Shown one piece after another: positions 17,725 through 27,682 of a stretch of DNA of 64,000 bases. The translations under genes and the position numbers were made by a program. Each line of letters begins with the position of its first letter. Within the stretch, counting starts at the first letter, position 1. This DNA is from Pythium myriotylum (taxonomy: Eukaryota; Oomycota; Peronosporomycetes; Pythiales; Pythiaceae). A model generated the notes under the pieces. That model saw nothing but the letters and a program-made list of their open reading frames with translations. It had not been told where the DNA came from and ran no database searches. The DNA lies in the NCBI GenBank assembly GCA_023091665.1, contig JALJCQ010000033.1, positions 930,001-994,000 of the forward strand, in the 5' to 3' direction.

Positions 17725-19962
17725 CTACGCAGCCGTGGGCTTAGTCTCGAGGCTAGCGCGCGAGAACAGCCCGGCAAGGAAGCTCTTGCGGGGGGTCTCG
17801 GGCGCCGAAGCGATTGGCTTCACAGGGGCAGCAACGGCAGTCGAGGACTCGGTCGTGCTCGTGCTGTTGGCACTGGATCGGATCGGCTCGTCATGATCAA
17901 ACAGCTTCTTAGCAGAGACCATGTTGCTGGACACGACGTCAGATGTCTCCTGCTCAAGAACGTCGGCAGAATCCAGCGATGCCCCGTCGATCTCACTGGC
18001 ATCCTCCATCACAATGTCGTCGTCGTGAAGCCTAGGCATCTTCGCTGGCGGCAACAGCAGCGCGCTCGACTCTCCTCGGCTACGGATCAGAGAGGAGCTA
18101 GCCTGCGCAGGAGTCTCTGACGTAGCTCCGGACGTGGCCGTCGGGGCATCCGCGAGCGCGTCGGAATCCGCAGCTTGGGCGTTCTCAACCGTCTCGCTCG
18201 CCTCAGCGCCGGGCGCGACGGAAGATTCTGCCTCTGGGGTAACTACAGGCAAGACGGGGGGCAGGGCTTCGCTCTCGGCGGTCTGTTCAGCTTGGTTATC
18301 CGCGAAATCGTCCTGAACCGGGGTATTTCGCACCGATTCGCGCAAGTATCCAAGATCAAGCGGGTTCTGCTTGTAAATAGACTTGCGGAGCTCGTGCTCG
18401 GAGGCGACATCCACATCCTCGTCATCTCCTGCGGCAGCATCAAGTGGTGGCACCACCATCGCCCCCGCAGGGTGTCCAAAGAACCCGAGCGGATTGCGAT
18501 GAGGCGTCATGCTCCCGCCAATATAGGAGCGAGGAGTATTGGTCTCATTGAACAAGGCGCGAGGAGTATGGCTACCACCACGCGAGCGCGCGGGCGTGGA
18601 TGCTGAACTATTGATTGGCTGAGCGAAGGTGGTAGTGACACGACTGGAAGAGCTAAAGATGTTCTGACCGCAGTTGCCGCCGCCGCCCTTGAAGAAGCGG
18701 GCGGTGCCTGGCGTTGAGGAGCCCGCGCGATGGCTGCGAGCGTCAATGACCGAGCGAGACGACGCCGTGGAGCGCATCGACAGGTTGGACTGCGCCGAGG
18801 CCGTGGAGTAGGCCGAGGGCGTTCCTGGGTTGCCGTTGGCGCTGAGGTAGAGATCCATGAGGTTCATCTCGTTGTGCGCAAGCGTGCTGCTCGACGTGAC
18901 CGACGACGTGGAGATGTCGGACATGGCGTCATCGTTCGCGCCGTTGCCGTCGCGGTGGGACTTCTGGACGCCCATGTTACAGATCGAGCAGATGCGCACG
19001 TTCTTGAGCGTCGTGCCGGGCACGTCGACCGACTTGAAGATCGAGCACTTCCCGCAGATGACCTCACCACAGCAGCGGCAATGATGACGCGGGCGAAACG
19101 TGCCGAAGGGCCTGCTGCAAACGGCGCAGTGGAGGCGCTCGTGGTTGGGCACCCACTGCTTCTTGTCGACGAACGTGCAGGCGTTCATCTGCTGCTTCTC
19201 GACGACGCGCTTGATCTGCACGATGCTGCTCACGAGCTGCGACTCGGCCATCTTGTAGGCCCACTGCGACGGGAAGTAGCCTGCGGGGTCGATGCGCGTG
19301 ACGTGGTGGATGCGGATGAGGCTCGGCTCGGCGCGGTCGGCGCGGTACATGTACCCGGCGAGCATCTTGGCGCGCACGAGTCCGTGCGAGTTCTCGAGCG
19401 ACGGGCACTCTTTGATCTCGATCGAGTTGAGGATGCGGATGTACATTTCGTTGCCGTAGCCGTCGACGATCTTGTCCTGGACCTCGAGGCAGCAGTAGTC
19501 GCGGTGCGAGACGAGCGGCGTGGGGGTCTTGACGGCGAACCACTTGATGCCGATGTACCGGTAGGGCGCGAGCGGCGAGCGCGGCACGATGGTGGAGACG
19601 ACGGCGGCGTCCATGACGCCGGCGTTGAGCTTCTTCATGAGTCGCGTGAAGAGCGCGTCGTCGTGGGCGGCATAGGCGCGCGCGACCTCGTCGAGCGAGG
19701 CGTGGAGGTCGCCCTTGCCGCCGACCTCGGCGATGTTGGACTTGTGGGCCTGCGGGCCGCGGGAGGCGCCAAAGTTGCGGAAGACGGCGACGCCCTTCTT
19801 CTCGCGCACGGGGATCCAACTGTTCTTGTGGCTGTCGCTCAGCGCGAAGACCTTGCGGATGGAGGACTCGGCGAACTCGATGTACTGGCGGCGCTGGTCC
19901 TCGCTCGGGCGCGCGCCGGCGGCCGTGAAGAAGCCGCGCGGCAGGGGCAGCGACGTGGCCAT
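17725..19962 (-). CDS. START-FYVE protein
   Basis: Single-exon gene of 745 residues. Residues about 25-250 resemble the START lipid-binding fold (IGIKWFAVKTPTPLVSHRDYC, then PAGYFPSQWAY). Residues about 270-330 form a FYVE zinc finger: WVPNHERLHCAVC, the PI3P-binding core RHHCRCCG, then CGKCS and RICSIC, giving the paired cysteines for two zinc ions. The rest (about 340-745) is low-complexity Ser/Thr/Ala-rich and probably disordered. START-FYVE proteins are greatly expanded in oomycetes. The likely site is PI3P-bearing endosomal membranes, with lipid sensing or transfer inferred from the domains. The neighbour upstream on the same strand ends 385 bp away. Confidence 0.88.
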   Translation of the reverse strand: MATSLPLPRGFFTAAGARPSEDQRRQYIEFAESSIRKVFALSDSHKNSWIPVREKKGVAVFRNFGASRGPQAHKSNIAEVGGKGDLHASLDEVARAYAAHDDALFTRLMKKLNAGVMDAAVVSTIVPRSPLAPYRYIGIKWFAVKTPTPLVSHRDYCCLEVQDKIVDGYGNEMYIRILNSIEIKECPSLENSHGLVRAKMLAGYMYRADRAEPSLIRIHHVTRIDPAGYFPSQWAYKMAESQLVSSIVQIKRVVEKQQMNACTFVDKKQWVPNHERLHCAVCSRPFGTFRPRHHCRCCGEVICGKCSIFKSVDVPGTTLKNVRICSICNMGVQKSHRDGNGANDDAMSDISTSSVTSSSTLAHNEMNLMDLYLSANGNPGTPSAYSTASAQSNLSMRSTASSRSVIDARSHRAGSSTPGTARFFKGGGGNCGQNIFSSSSRVTTTFAQPINSSASTPARSRGGSHTPRALFNETNTPRSYIGGSMTPHRNPLGFFGHPAGAMVVPPLDAAAGDDEDVDVASEHELRKSIYKQNPLDLGYLRESVRNTPVQDDFADNQAEQTAESEALPPVLPVVTPEAESSVAPGAEASETVENAQAADSDALADAPTATSGATSETPAQASSSLIRSRGESSALLLPPAKMPRLHDDDIVMEDASEIDGASLDSADVLEQETSDVVSSNMVSAKKLFDHDEPIRSSANSTSTTESSTAVAAPVKPIASAPETPRKSFLAGLFSRASLETKPTAA

Positions 19963-20346
19963 GGCGAGCAGGTGTGTCCAGTGGGCGCCAACGCCGAGAG
20001 TGAAGCGTCTCCGGGGGGCTCGCGAGCTCGCAAGTTATGCACTCGCAGGCGCGGGCTTTGATGCCTTGGGTCGTGCTGTCGTGCGCGCGTTGCGTCAGTG
20101 CTGTGAGCTAATCGCCCCTCAATAGAGCGCGCTCGCCAGAAACCCACGGGGCCGCCAACTGGCGATCTTCCAACGATGGAGCTAGCATCTGGCGATAGCC
20201 GGAGCCTCGGGCGACGGGTTCTTTCTGTCAAATGCCATCGAACTAGCCTAATTCCCTCCCCCCCCCCCCCCCCCCCCGCCACCCAAGGGGCATGGCTCTT
20301 GCTCGCGCCTTTCTCGCAGACCCGGCGGGACGCCCACAGGCACGCT
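19963..20346. other. Intergenic spacer with an 18-C run
   Basis: A 384-bp gap between two minus-strand genes. It should hold the START-FYVE promoter and the 3' UTR of the EST1-NYN gene. A run of 18 cytosines lies at 20260-20277. Runs of this length are rare in compact genomes and are prone to slippage or assembly error. No gene is seen in it. Confidence 0.6.
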
Positions 20347-22989
20347 TCAAGCTCTCGAGCCGTCCGTAGAGGCGCCTGTGAGCCGCATCTTCTCGTAGGC
20401 CGAGTTGGGGTTGGGCAGGAACTCGTCGGCCACCCACGTGTAAGAAATGCGCCGCGCCTGCAGCCAGTTGCGCAGCTCGGTCTGCCGCGCCTTGGGGCCC
20501 TCGGTCTCGCTGATGTGGTCGCGGAAAAGATCGTTCGTGACCAGAAACGCGTCGTGGCGCCGCGCGTAGTGGATGCAGTACAGGTCGTCCGAGTCCATGG
20601 CCGGCGTCAGCACCACGACGCCAGAGTCCACGAGGATCTCGAGCAGCACGCGATCATCCGGAGTAATCGTGCAGCGCCCTTCCCGCCGTCGCGCGCGCCC
20701 ACCTGAGTACGTGACACGCCGACGGAACGAGCCGTCGGCATCCACGTCGAGGCAGTAGTCGGGCAGGAACGCCACGACGCGGTCGCCCTGCGCGATAAAG
20801 TACTCGGCGCAGAGCTGGATGCCTCGGCACGAGAAGCGCCGCTGAAGCCCGTGGCGCATGGCGATGTTCGCGGCGTCAAGGACGACGACGCGCTCGACCA
20901 CAGACTTCGGTGGACTGTCAACGGTTGGCGCATTCATTGAAGATGGGGATCGGGCCTCTTCCTTCTCTCGTGGGGCAGTGGGAAGAGCCGTCGTAGATGA
21001 GTTGGCGGATTCAGGAGAGACGGAGCTGCCCGCATTCAATGATAATTGCTCGAGTTGCCGTGACACATCGGTGCCACTACCCGTCACTGCCCGAGACGGT
21101 GCAGCTGATGCAATGACTGCCACGGCTGCCGGCCGTGGGGTCATGAAGGCTTCCACGTGTGACAAGAACTTGACGATACGTCTTTGAAGAATTGCACCGT
21201 CGGTGGCCGTGTCAGACTCAGACAGTTTCGCCTCGAGTGAGCGGCTGTCGACGCCACCGACGCATGAAAGGCCGATGAGTTCAAGTTCCTCAGGAAGTGG
21301 CGGAGGGGACTCGGTAGCCTTGTGTTCCTCATGCGGAGCGAGAAACCCTCCGGCAATGACACCTGTGAGCAACATTGTGCTGAGCTGCTCGCAGTTAGCC
21401 TTGGTCGACTCGGCCACCATTTCCCTCCACGAGATGGTCGAAAGCCACCCGAATGCGATATTAATCGCGGGCAGCATGAGCTGGAGAGCGAACTCTTTCT
21501 CCTTCGCCTGCTTGAGAGGGCTGGTGATCGCCGAAAGGAAACGGTGCAGCAACCCATTCACGAGCGACACGAGGAGCTCGACTGCTCGTGGATTTTTCAC
21601 GGTCGCGGAATCCGTGGACTCGACAGCTGAAGACGATGTCGACTGAACAAGATCCTGTGCACAGAATCCCGCATATCAGAATCCGGTTGCTGGGAAGCGC
21701 ACCTCTCCAGATCTGTTGGAGAACACCTACCTCTTGGAGGCACGCACAGGCAACAATCAGAAGCACGACACGAACGATGCGAAGCGGCCGCGCCACCAAA
21801 TTAGCATCGTCGCTGGCAGATGTAGAGGTACTGGGGGTGGAGCAGATGGAATCCAAAAGGATACACAATGCGGACGCAAGTGCGTGGGGCATGCGTCTCT
21901 GGGCCATAAATTCTTGCTGTTGACCAAGATACGGAGCCACAGCTTCCAATACGACTTTGTCAAATTGAATCCATTCCGATGCCACGTCTTGCCCAGACTC
22001 TGAGTTCCGCAAGCTGGAGAGATGGACGAATTGCTCGCCTAACGATCCGGGACTCTCGAACGGAGAGGTTGCTGTTCTTGATCGCACCAGATGATACAGC
22101 GCTTCACAGCATCGGCCATCATGGAGCACGATGCGCGCCAGGTGGTAATGGGTCTCGCCTTGGGCCACACAGCATAGCCGAGCGCGCTCGTAGTAGAGCT
22201 CGGGTATCCGCCAATCCTTCTCGTCTTGGCTTGAATGGACCGCCAAGGCGTACATCACGTGCGCTTGGGCGAGCGACAGTCTGTGCACGAGCAACGCAAT
22301 CGCCGTCTCTTCCGATGTGGTCAGAGCAGTCGAGCGGCTGGTGGTCTTGACGTCCTGTATAAGAGCACTGTAGTCGCGCAACGCAACGTACAGCGAGTCA
22401 CGAAGCTTCATCTCTTCATTCGCTTTGGAGCTGGCCGTCGCCACGCGGCCTTCAAGCGCCGCAAGCTCACGCTGCCAGGACGTCCACAGTAGCTGGTCCA
22501 CGTCTTTCGACAGCGCGAGCAGCGGGAGTTGTTTGATGACCTCGGCGCACGCACCGCGGTAATCGTGCGCAAGATGGCTGGCCCAGGAGAAAGCTACCTT
22601 TAGTAAAAGAATTCATCTTCACATAAAACGGAGAAGGCTCGCGTAGCCACTCACACATGTTCCTGTCCTTGGCGAGCAGCTTGATCTAGCTGAGACTGTA
22701 AAGTATCGAGTCGTTGAAGCAGCGCCGTCGCAACCAGGATCGTCTGCACCGGCTGGATCTCGCTCTGGACATTGTCATCCGCCGCCGCATTCTCAGGCTC
22801 GCGGAGAGGACGATCCAGCTCGGCCGAGGGGGTCGTTCCGTCGTGGGGCCGAGCCGCCGAGCCTTCACCCACCGGGGCGACGAGGGGCGGCGTCCCCACC
22901 GCGGGGGCGTCCGTCTCCCCACGCGCGTCGGTCCAGCTCTCGACGGCGCCGTTGCCTCGGCGGCGGCGGCGCGTCGGGGTCAGGCGCAT
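20347..22989 (-). CDS. EST1/SMG-like protein fused to a Regnase-type (Zc3h12a-like) NYN ribonuclease
   Basis: Three exons, 22989..22655, 22577..21731 and 21654..20347, joined across introns of 77 nt (GTGAGT..CCAG) and 76 nt (GTAGGT..ACAG), give 829 residues in phase. Residues about 80-400 show EST1/SMG5-6-7 hallmarks: VDQLLWTSWQRELAAL, then YYERARLCCVAQGETHYHLA, then EALYHLVRS and PFESPGSLGEQF. These form the 14-3-3-like and TPR region that binds phospho-UPF1. Residues about 640-815 match the Zc3h12a-like NYN nuclease: VVVLDAANIAMRHG, FSCRGIQL, TPAMDSDDLY, FLVTNDLFRDH and WVADEFLPNP, with the acidic metal ligands (LDAAN, DSDD, TND) kept. SMG6 ends in a PIN domain, so here the nuclease type differs. 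A role in nonsense-mediated or stem-loop mRNA decay is inferred. The start codon lies inside the 3' end of the METTL4 gene. Confidence 0.85.
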
Positions 22990-24158
22990 TCTCCTCGGGG
23001 GTTGCTTGGGGTCACGGTCTCAGTTACTGACGATCTCGCGGCAGGATCAGAGGGTACGTCGGCAAGGGTACACTGTAACCTGGCGACGTTGAAGTGGTCG
23101 CGACTCTGGAACTTGAGCGGCTCATTGCCGGCGCTGACGAAATGCGGCCGCAGCTCTCGTGCAAAGAGCTCTAGATTGGCTCCTGAGAGGGTCTCGCGGT
23201 CGAAGAAGCTCTCGGGAGGCGGCTTCCACGAGTGCCGCAACGGAACACTCACGACGACCTGAGGGGTGGAGCCCAGCTGAGACTGGACACGATTGAGCTG
23301 CTCGGGAGATCCAGCACGCAGCGCGACCACCAGCTTCTCAACAGGCAAGCGGTGTGGCGAGGTCAGCGGCGTCACCAGCTCTCCGTTCGTGCAAACCTTT
23401 AGCCAGTACCACGTCGCGTGGTAGCTGAAACCCCAGAGTGGGAGCAGCTCCTCCAAGATGTAAGCCATGTACTTGGGTCGGTTGGTCACCCAAATGGCGA
23501 GCACACAAGCACCGTCGGTGCCGCCGGCAGCTAGTTGGTGTATAGGAAGCTTCGCAAGCTCCTCGTGGTGGAAAGTGCCGTAGCAACGCTTGCGGTCGAC
23601 GCTCTTGTTCTCCCACGGTGGATCCATCAGAATGAAGGAGAACCGCCCCATCCGTGTCGCGTTTGCTGCAAGCGTCTGACGCACATCGCCGACCAGAAAC
23701 TGCGAGTGAGGGGGCATCACATAGAGCTGGTCGCTGCACATGACCACTGAGACTTGGTCCCGTTCGTTGGCATGGCAATCCTCGTCGACATTCTCAGCTC
23801 TACCGAGCTGGTCGACGAGATCGACCGCGCGTTCCTCATCTGCCACCGCATGCTTCCATTCGTCCGTGAGCAGCGCGTTTCGATGCGCCTGCGACAGCAA
23901 GTCGACGACGCTCGCGTCGAGAGGCACGAACTTGCCCGTCGCGACGAGCTGTTGCAGCTGGCGCTGCTGCTGCTCGTGTCTCTTGCGCTTCTTCCGGGCC
24001 CGCCGGTCGTCCAGACCGCCGCCGACGGGGCCCTCGCTGGCTCGCACGAAGGGTTCAGTCGGTGGGTTGAGTGTTGCTGCTCGCACGCTGACGACGCCTC
24101 GGTAGTAGCCATTCACGAGCGTCACGTGGTCGACCCCACGTAGTCGCCACGAGCCCAT
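22980..24158 (-). CDS. METTL4: MT-A70 family adenine N6-methyltransferase, METTL4 type
   Basis: Single exon of 392 residues. The catalytic DPPW motif is at residues 179-182 (ILMDPPWENKSVDRKR), followed by LPIHQLAAGG, AIWVTNRPKYM, WYWLKVCTNGELV and SPHRLPVEKLVV. The C-terminus has the family pattern LELFARELRP and GNEPLKFQ. The ENKSV after DPPW and the WVTNR motif point to METTL4 rather than METTL3 or METTL14. Known family members make m6Am in U2 snRNA and are proposed to make 6mA in DNA; the substrate here is unknown. Residues 1-100 are low-complexity with a basic, Gln-rich stretch. About 30 residues follow the normal family end. The stop codon overlaps the start of the EST1-NYN gene by 10 nt on the same strand. 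The divergent neighbour starts 98 bp away. Confidence 0.9.
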   Translation of the reverse strand: MGSWRLRGVDHVTLVNGYYRGVVSVRAATLNPPTEPFVRASEGPVGGGLDDRRARKKRKRHEQQQRQLQQLVATGKFVPLDASVVDLLSQAHRNALLTDEWKHAVADEERAVDLVDQLGRAENVDEDCHANERDQVSVVMCSDQLYVMPPHSQFLVGDVRQTLAANATRMGRFSFILMDPPWENKSVDRKRCYGTFHHEELAKLPIHQLAAGGTDGACVLAIWVTNRPKYMAYILEELLPLWGFSYHATWYWLKVCTNGELVTPLTSPHRLPVEKLVVALRAGSPEQLNRVQSQLGSTPQVVVSVPLRHSWKPPPESFFDRETLSGANLELFARELRPHFVSAGNEPLKFQSRDHFNVARLQCTLADVPSDPAARSSVTETVTPSNPRGECA

Positions 24159-24256
24159 GACGACAGGATGGGGCGGGTGCGTCAGAGGGCACAGTTACGA
24201 ACGCATGGCGTTACGAACTTCAACGTCGGTCGTTCTTCGCAAGATCGGATGAAACG

Positions 24257-26209
24257 ATGACAGGCTCGAACGACGGCGACGTGGCGCGCGCGCTCTCGGT
24301 GCTCGCGGGCGGCGACGCGGAGGCGCGAGAGGCCGAGGCACTCGCGCGCGCGTGCGTCGCGGCCGGCGACTCCAGCGCCGACGCGCATGTGGCGCTCGCG
24401 AGGGCGCTCGTCCGCACGCGCAAGAGCGAGGAGGCCGTCAAGGTCTGCAAGAGCGCGTTGGCGCGCCACCCAGGCCACGCGCAGCTAGAAGCCGAGCTGC
24501 GAAGCGCGCGATTCGCAGTGTTGAATGAGATAGACGATGAGGAGGAGGAAGAGGAAGAAGATGGAGCAATACAGCAGGAACAACAGATTGATGGGTTCAG
24601 CGGAGCTGCTCGCGAGGTTAACGCCGGTGCTCAGGGTGCGCCCCAGCGTAACGACCCGCCTCCGATCCACGAGGCATTTAGCGGCAGCGCTTCGAGTGCC
24701 TCGGTGTCAACAAGCAACGTGTCGGACACTCTTGCGTTTGAGACCAAGGTCGAGCGCTTGCTGGTCCATCTTGACCTCCAGAGGTTACTCCGAGTGGGTC
24801 TGTGGTACACGCTGCTCGAGCTGCTTGGACTGCGCAACGTCACCGCAGGCCTCGCTTGCCTCTTCCTGGGGATCCTAACGCAGGCTGTGATGCACCACCA
24901 AAAGGTCATGGTTGTGTCCATGGTTGTGGTCGGGTTGGCACATTCGAAGCTTTGGGACTCTGCTCAGGTGTACGTTCAGCGCTGGGTCCACACGTCGAAC
25001 GACAAGCTTGGCGCAGTCACATGGGTTCCGCGCCTTATATTAGCACTTCCTGTGGTGCTCAAGATCGTGGGCCATCTTCGCTTCATCCTGTTTCTGCAGC
25101 GAGATATCGGATTGATGCTAATTGTTACCGCGACTACCGGTGGCTTCGTGTTCGCTGCTCATACGAAAGACGACACGCACCCATTAAAACAGTGGGGCTA
25201 CGGGAAGCGATTAAAATTTGTAGCCTATGCAACCGCCATCGGGTACTGGGCAGTATGGTGCGGGAACTATGTCGACACATTGAGGCTTGTCGGGCCAGCC
25301 TTCTTGGACGCTGGAGGAATCTTCCTGAGCTCTGCCTCCTCGGCTGACATCCAAGGTGTGGTGCGACGCGCGTGGAAGCGGCTCTTCGACGAAGTTGCAT
25401 CAGATGTCCAACAAGACGTGGACTTCGATGCGTGGTTTTTCCTGGGTTTGACGAGTTGGGGCATCGACTATTGGCAGCAGCCCACCAACTTCTCGCTAGA
25501 GATGATCACAAAAGGGCTCGCCGATGCGTTCGCGTCGTTCGAGAAGCACGCGGTCAGCATCTTTCGGCCCGAGCTCCACCGTCTCAGTCAGCAGATGCGC
25601 CACGTGGGACACAACTCGGAGTTGGCACTTCTGGTCGCGTATCTCAAACAAAGTCTCGAGAACGTGCCCCCACGGAAGTCGCTCGGATTCCTCGGCCTCG
25701 TCGTCAAGAGGTGTTCGTCCTTCGTCGTCGCTGTCATCCTCCTGGTATTTTTTGGCACCTTTGCGATTCCACTGGTGCCATTCCTGGTATCCGAGACTCC
25801 AGATGCGCGTGCTCTGTTCGATCTGTATGGATCGGAAGAGATGGAGCCGATGGATGGGCTTGACGTGTTGCTGCTCGGATCCCCGCTTTGTCGGGTCTGG
25901 CAGAACGCGAAGGCTGCTGTCTACTGCCTCGAAGGTGGCGTGACCCTGTCGGCCGCAGTGGCTACCGGGGCTCAAATCATGACAGCCGCTGTACGTCTCC
26001 GCCAGTTGGCTTCGTTTGCAGCCAAGGTCAAGACGTCCGGCCTCGCCGCCCACGCTGATGAAATTCCGGATCACGTCACCAATATGTTTGCGGTTCTAAG
26101 CAACTACGGCGCCATCGCCGATGGTGTACGCCACGTATACGAGAGTTCCCATGTGCAAGACCTCGGCCAGTCGATCCGAAGGTGGTGGAGTCCGGCCAAA
26201 CAAGACTAG
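24257..26209 (+). CDS. TPR-containing multi-pass membrane protein, unknown function
   Basis: Single exon of 650 residues from ATG at 24257. Residues about 10-95 look like two or three TPR-type helical pairs (AHVALARALVRTRKSEEAVKVCKSAL), followed by a run of Glu (EIDDEEEEEEEDG) and a disordered linker. From about residue 175 there are several hydrophobic segments (VTAGLACLFLGILTQAV, VVSMVVVGLA, LILALPVVLKIVG, IGLMLIVTATTGGFVFAA, SFVVAVILLVFFGTFAIPLV), so roughly five to seven membrane passes. I do not recognise a named family. It probably sits in an internal membrane with the TPR part facing the cytosol. It is transcribed divergently from METTL4. Confidence 0.8.
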   Translation: MTGSNDGDVARALSVLAGGDAEAREAEALARACVAAGDSSADAHVALARALVRTRKSEEAVKVCKSALARHPGHAQLEAELRSARFAVLNEIDDEEEEEEEDGAIQQEQQIDGFSGAAREVNAGAQGAPQRNDPPPIHEAFSGSASSASVSTSNVSDTLAFETKVERLLVHLDLQRLLRVGLWYTLLELLGLRNVTAGLACLFLGILTQAVMHHQKVMVVSMVVVGLAHSKLWDSAQVYVQRWVHTSNDKLGAVTWVPRLILALPVVLKIVGHLRFILFLQRDIGLMLIVTATTGGFVFAAHTKDDTHPLKQWGYGKRLKFVAYATAIGYWAVWCGNYVDTLRLVGPAFLDAGGIFLSSASSADIQGVVRRAWKRLFDEVASDVQQDVDFDAWFFLGLTSWGIDYWQQPTNFSLEMITKGLADAFASFEKHAVSIFRPELHRLSQQMRHVGHNSELALLVAYLKQSLENVPPRKSLGFLGLVVKRCSSFVVAVILLVFFGTFAIPLVPFLVSETPDARALFDLYGSEEMEPMDGLDVLLLGSPLCRVWQNAKAAVYCLEGGVTLSAAVATGAQIMTAAVRLRQLASFAAKVKTSGLAAHADEIPDHVTNMFAVLSNYGAIADGVRHVYESSHVQDLGQSIRRWWSPAKQD

Positions 26210-26309
26210 GAGCTGGAGCGAGCATGTATCAAGTACAAAATAACGATTCTTAATCTTGCTTGTGTGTGTGACGCTGATGTGCAGTCTACCACTACTCTAC
26301 GAGTCCTGT

Positions 26310-27363
26310 CTAGTTGTACCGCCGTTTCTGGTTGAAGCGCTTCATCTCCAGGATGGCCGACGACAGCGGCTGCTCGCTGATGAGGCTCTGGCCCTTTATC
26401 CACGGGTGCTCGAGTGCTGCGGCGGCGCTGAACCGCTCATGCGGGTTGATGTTGAGTAGCTTGCGGATCAGATCCTTGGCTTCTTCCGAGATGTTGGTCC
26501 AGTACGGATGCGGGAACTCGAGAACGCCCGAACAGATTTTGCGGTAGACCGACTCCATGCCCGTCTCGTCCTCCATGAACGGCGGGAACCCGCACAGCAT
26601 GATGTATGCGACGACGCCCAGACTCCAGAGGTCGACCTTGCTGTCGTAGCCTTCGCCGTTGAGCACCTCGGGGGCGACGTAGTAGTCGGTGCCGCAGCTC
26701 GTGTAGGCACGCGAACGGCCGCGGCCGCCGTCGTCGCCTTCCTCGTCGAGGATCTTGGAGATGCCGAAGTCACTGAGCTTGACGTCGACGCTGTTGTGGG
26801 TGGCGAGCAAGATGTTCTCGGGCTTGATGTCGCGGTGGAGGATGTTGCACGAGTGGAGGTAGTCGAGCGCCGAGAGGACGTTGGCGACGATCTCGGCGGC
26901 CTGCCTCTCCGAGTAGACTCCTTGCTGGACGATGCGTTCGAAGAGCTCTCCGCCGGTGACGCGCTCCATGACGAGCAGCAGTTCCTTGTCGCTCTCGTAG
27001 ACCTCGACGAGGCTGATGATGTTGGCGTGCTTGACGCGCATGAGCACGGTGATCTCATCGCGCAGCGACTTTTTCTTGACGCAGAGCATCTTGTTGATGA
27101 CCTTGACGGCGAAGACCTCGCCGCTGGCCTTGCGTCGGCAGAGGTAGACCATGGACATGGCGCCGCGCCCGATGAGCTCTCCGACGTCGTAGAGCGCGTG
27201 GAACATGGCCGGCCCGTGGACGTCGGCGATGCCCTGGGTCACGAGGAGGTCTTCTTCCTTGCGGAAGAACGCCGACAGCGGCGGGGCTACAAGGAGCGCG
27301 TGAGCGAGGGTGCGGGCGCGCGGGGGCGCGGGGGGCGAGCCGCGTACCTTTGAACTGCGCCAT
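26310..27363 (-). CDS. CAMK-group serine/threonine protein kinase
   Basis: Two exons: a 16-nt first exon (27363..27348, encoding MAQFK plus one base), a 61-nt intron (GTACGC..TTGTAG) and exon 2 at 27286..26310. The product has 330 residues. The kinase domain fills residues about 38-300: glycine loop GELIGRGAMSMVY, VAIK-type lysine 67 (FAVKVI), HRDIKPENILL, DFGISKIL, then SCGTDYYVAPEVL and WSLGVVAYIMLCGFPPF. All catalytic residues are present. HPWIKG and the rest fit CaMK/CDPK-like kinases, but there are no EF hands and no clear calmodulin-binding tail. The exon 2 frame runs open upstream into the neighbouring transporter, so gene callers may fuse the two. Signalling input is unknown. Confidence 0.9.
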
Positions 27364-27682
27364 CTCTCTCTCTGAGCCTCGGCGAGCCACGGGGCGAATG
27401 GCGACGGGGGGACGTCGCGCGCTTGCTTCTCGCGGTCGTGAGCTTGTTGGAGGAAGGGAACCAGCGCAGCCGACTCGCGCGACGCCCCCCCCTCATTCGG
27501 CAACCGCGGTCTGTGAAACTTTCGACAAAATGACCACGGGCCAGAGGGACCATCTCCACCCTCAACGAGCAACCTACTCAGGGCTAGGTGGCAGTCGGCG
27601 CTCGCAAAAAGTTCCACGCTTCCGAGGGAACCGAAGAGACCTCTATTCAAGAGAAACACGGTACAACACTGTACCCATCCTA
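27364..27682. other. Intergenic spacer, kinase promoter side
   Basis: A 319-bp gap between the transporter stop and the kinase start, both on the minus strand. It contains a GC-rich CT/GA stretch just upstream of the kinase ATG. No gene, repeat or clear motif is seen. Confidence 0.5.

Noticed and set aside
18730..20061. Plus-strand frame of 443 codons over the START-FYVE gene
   Set aside because: Antisense to the START and FYVE coding region; no motif of its own.
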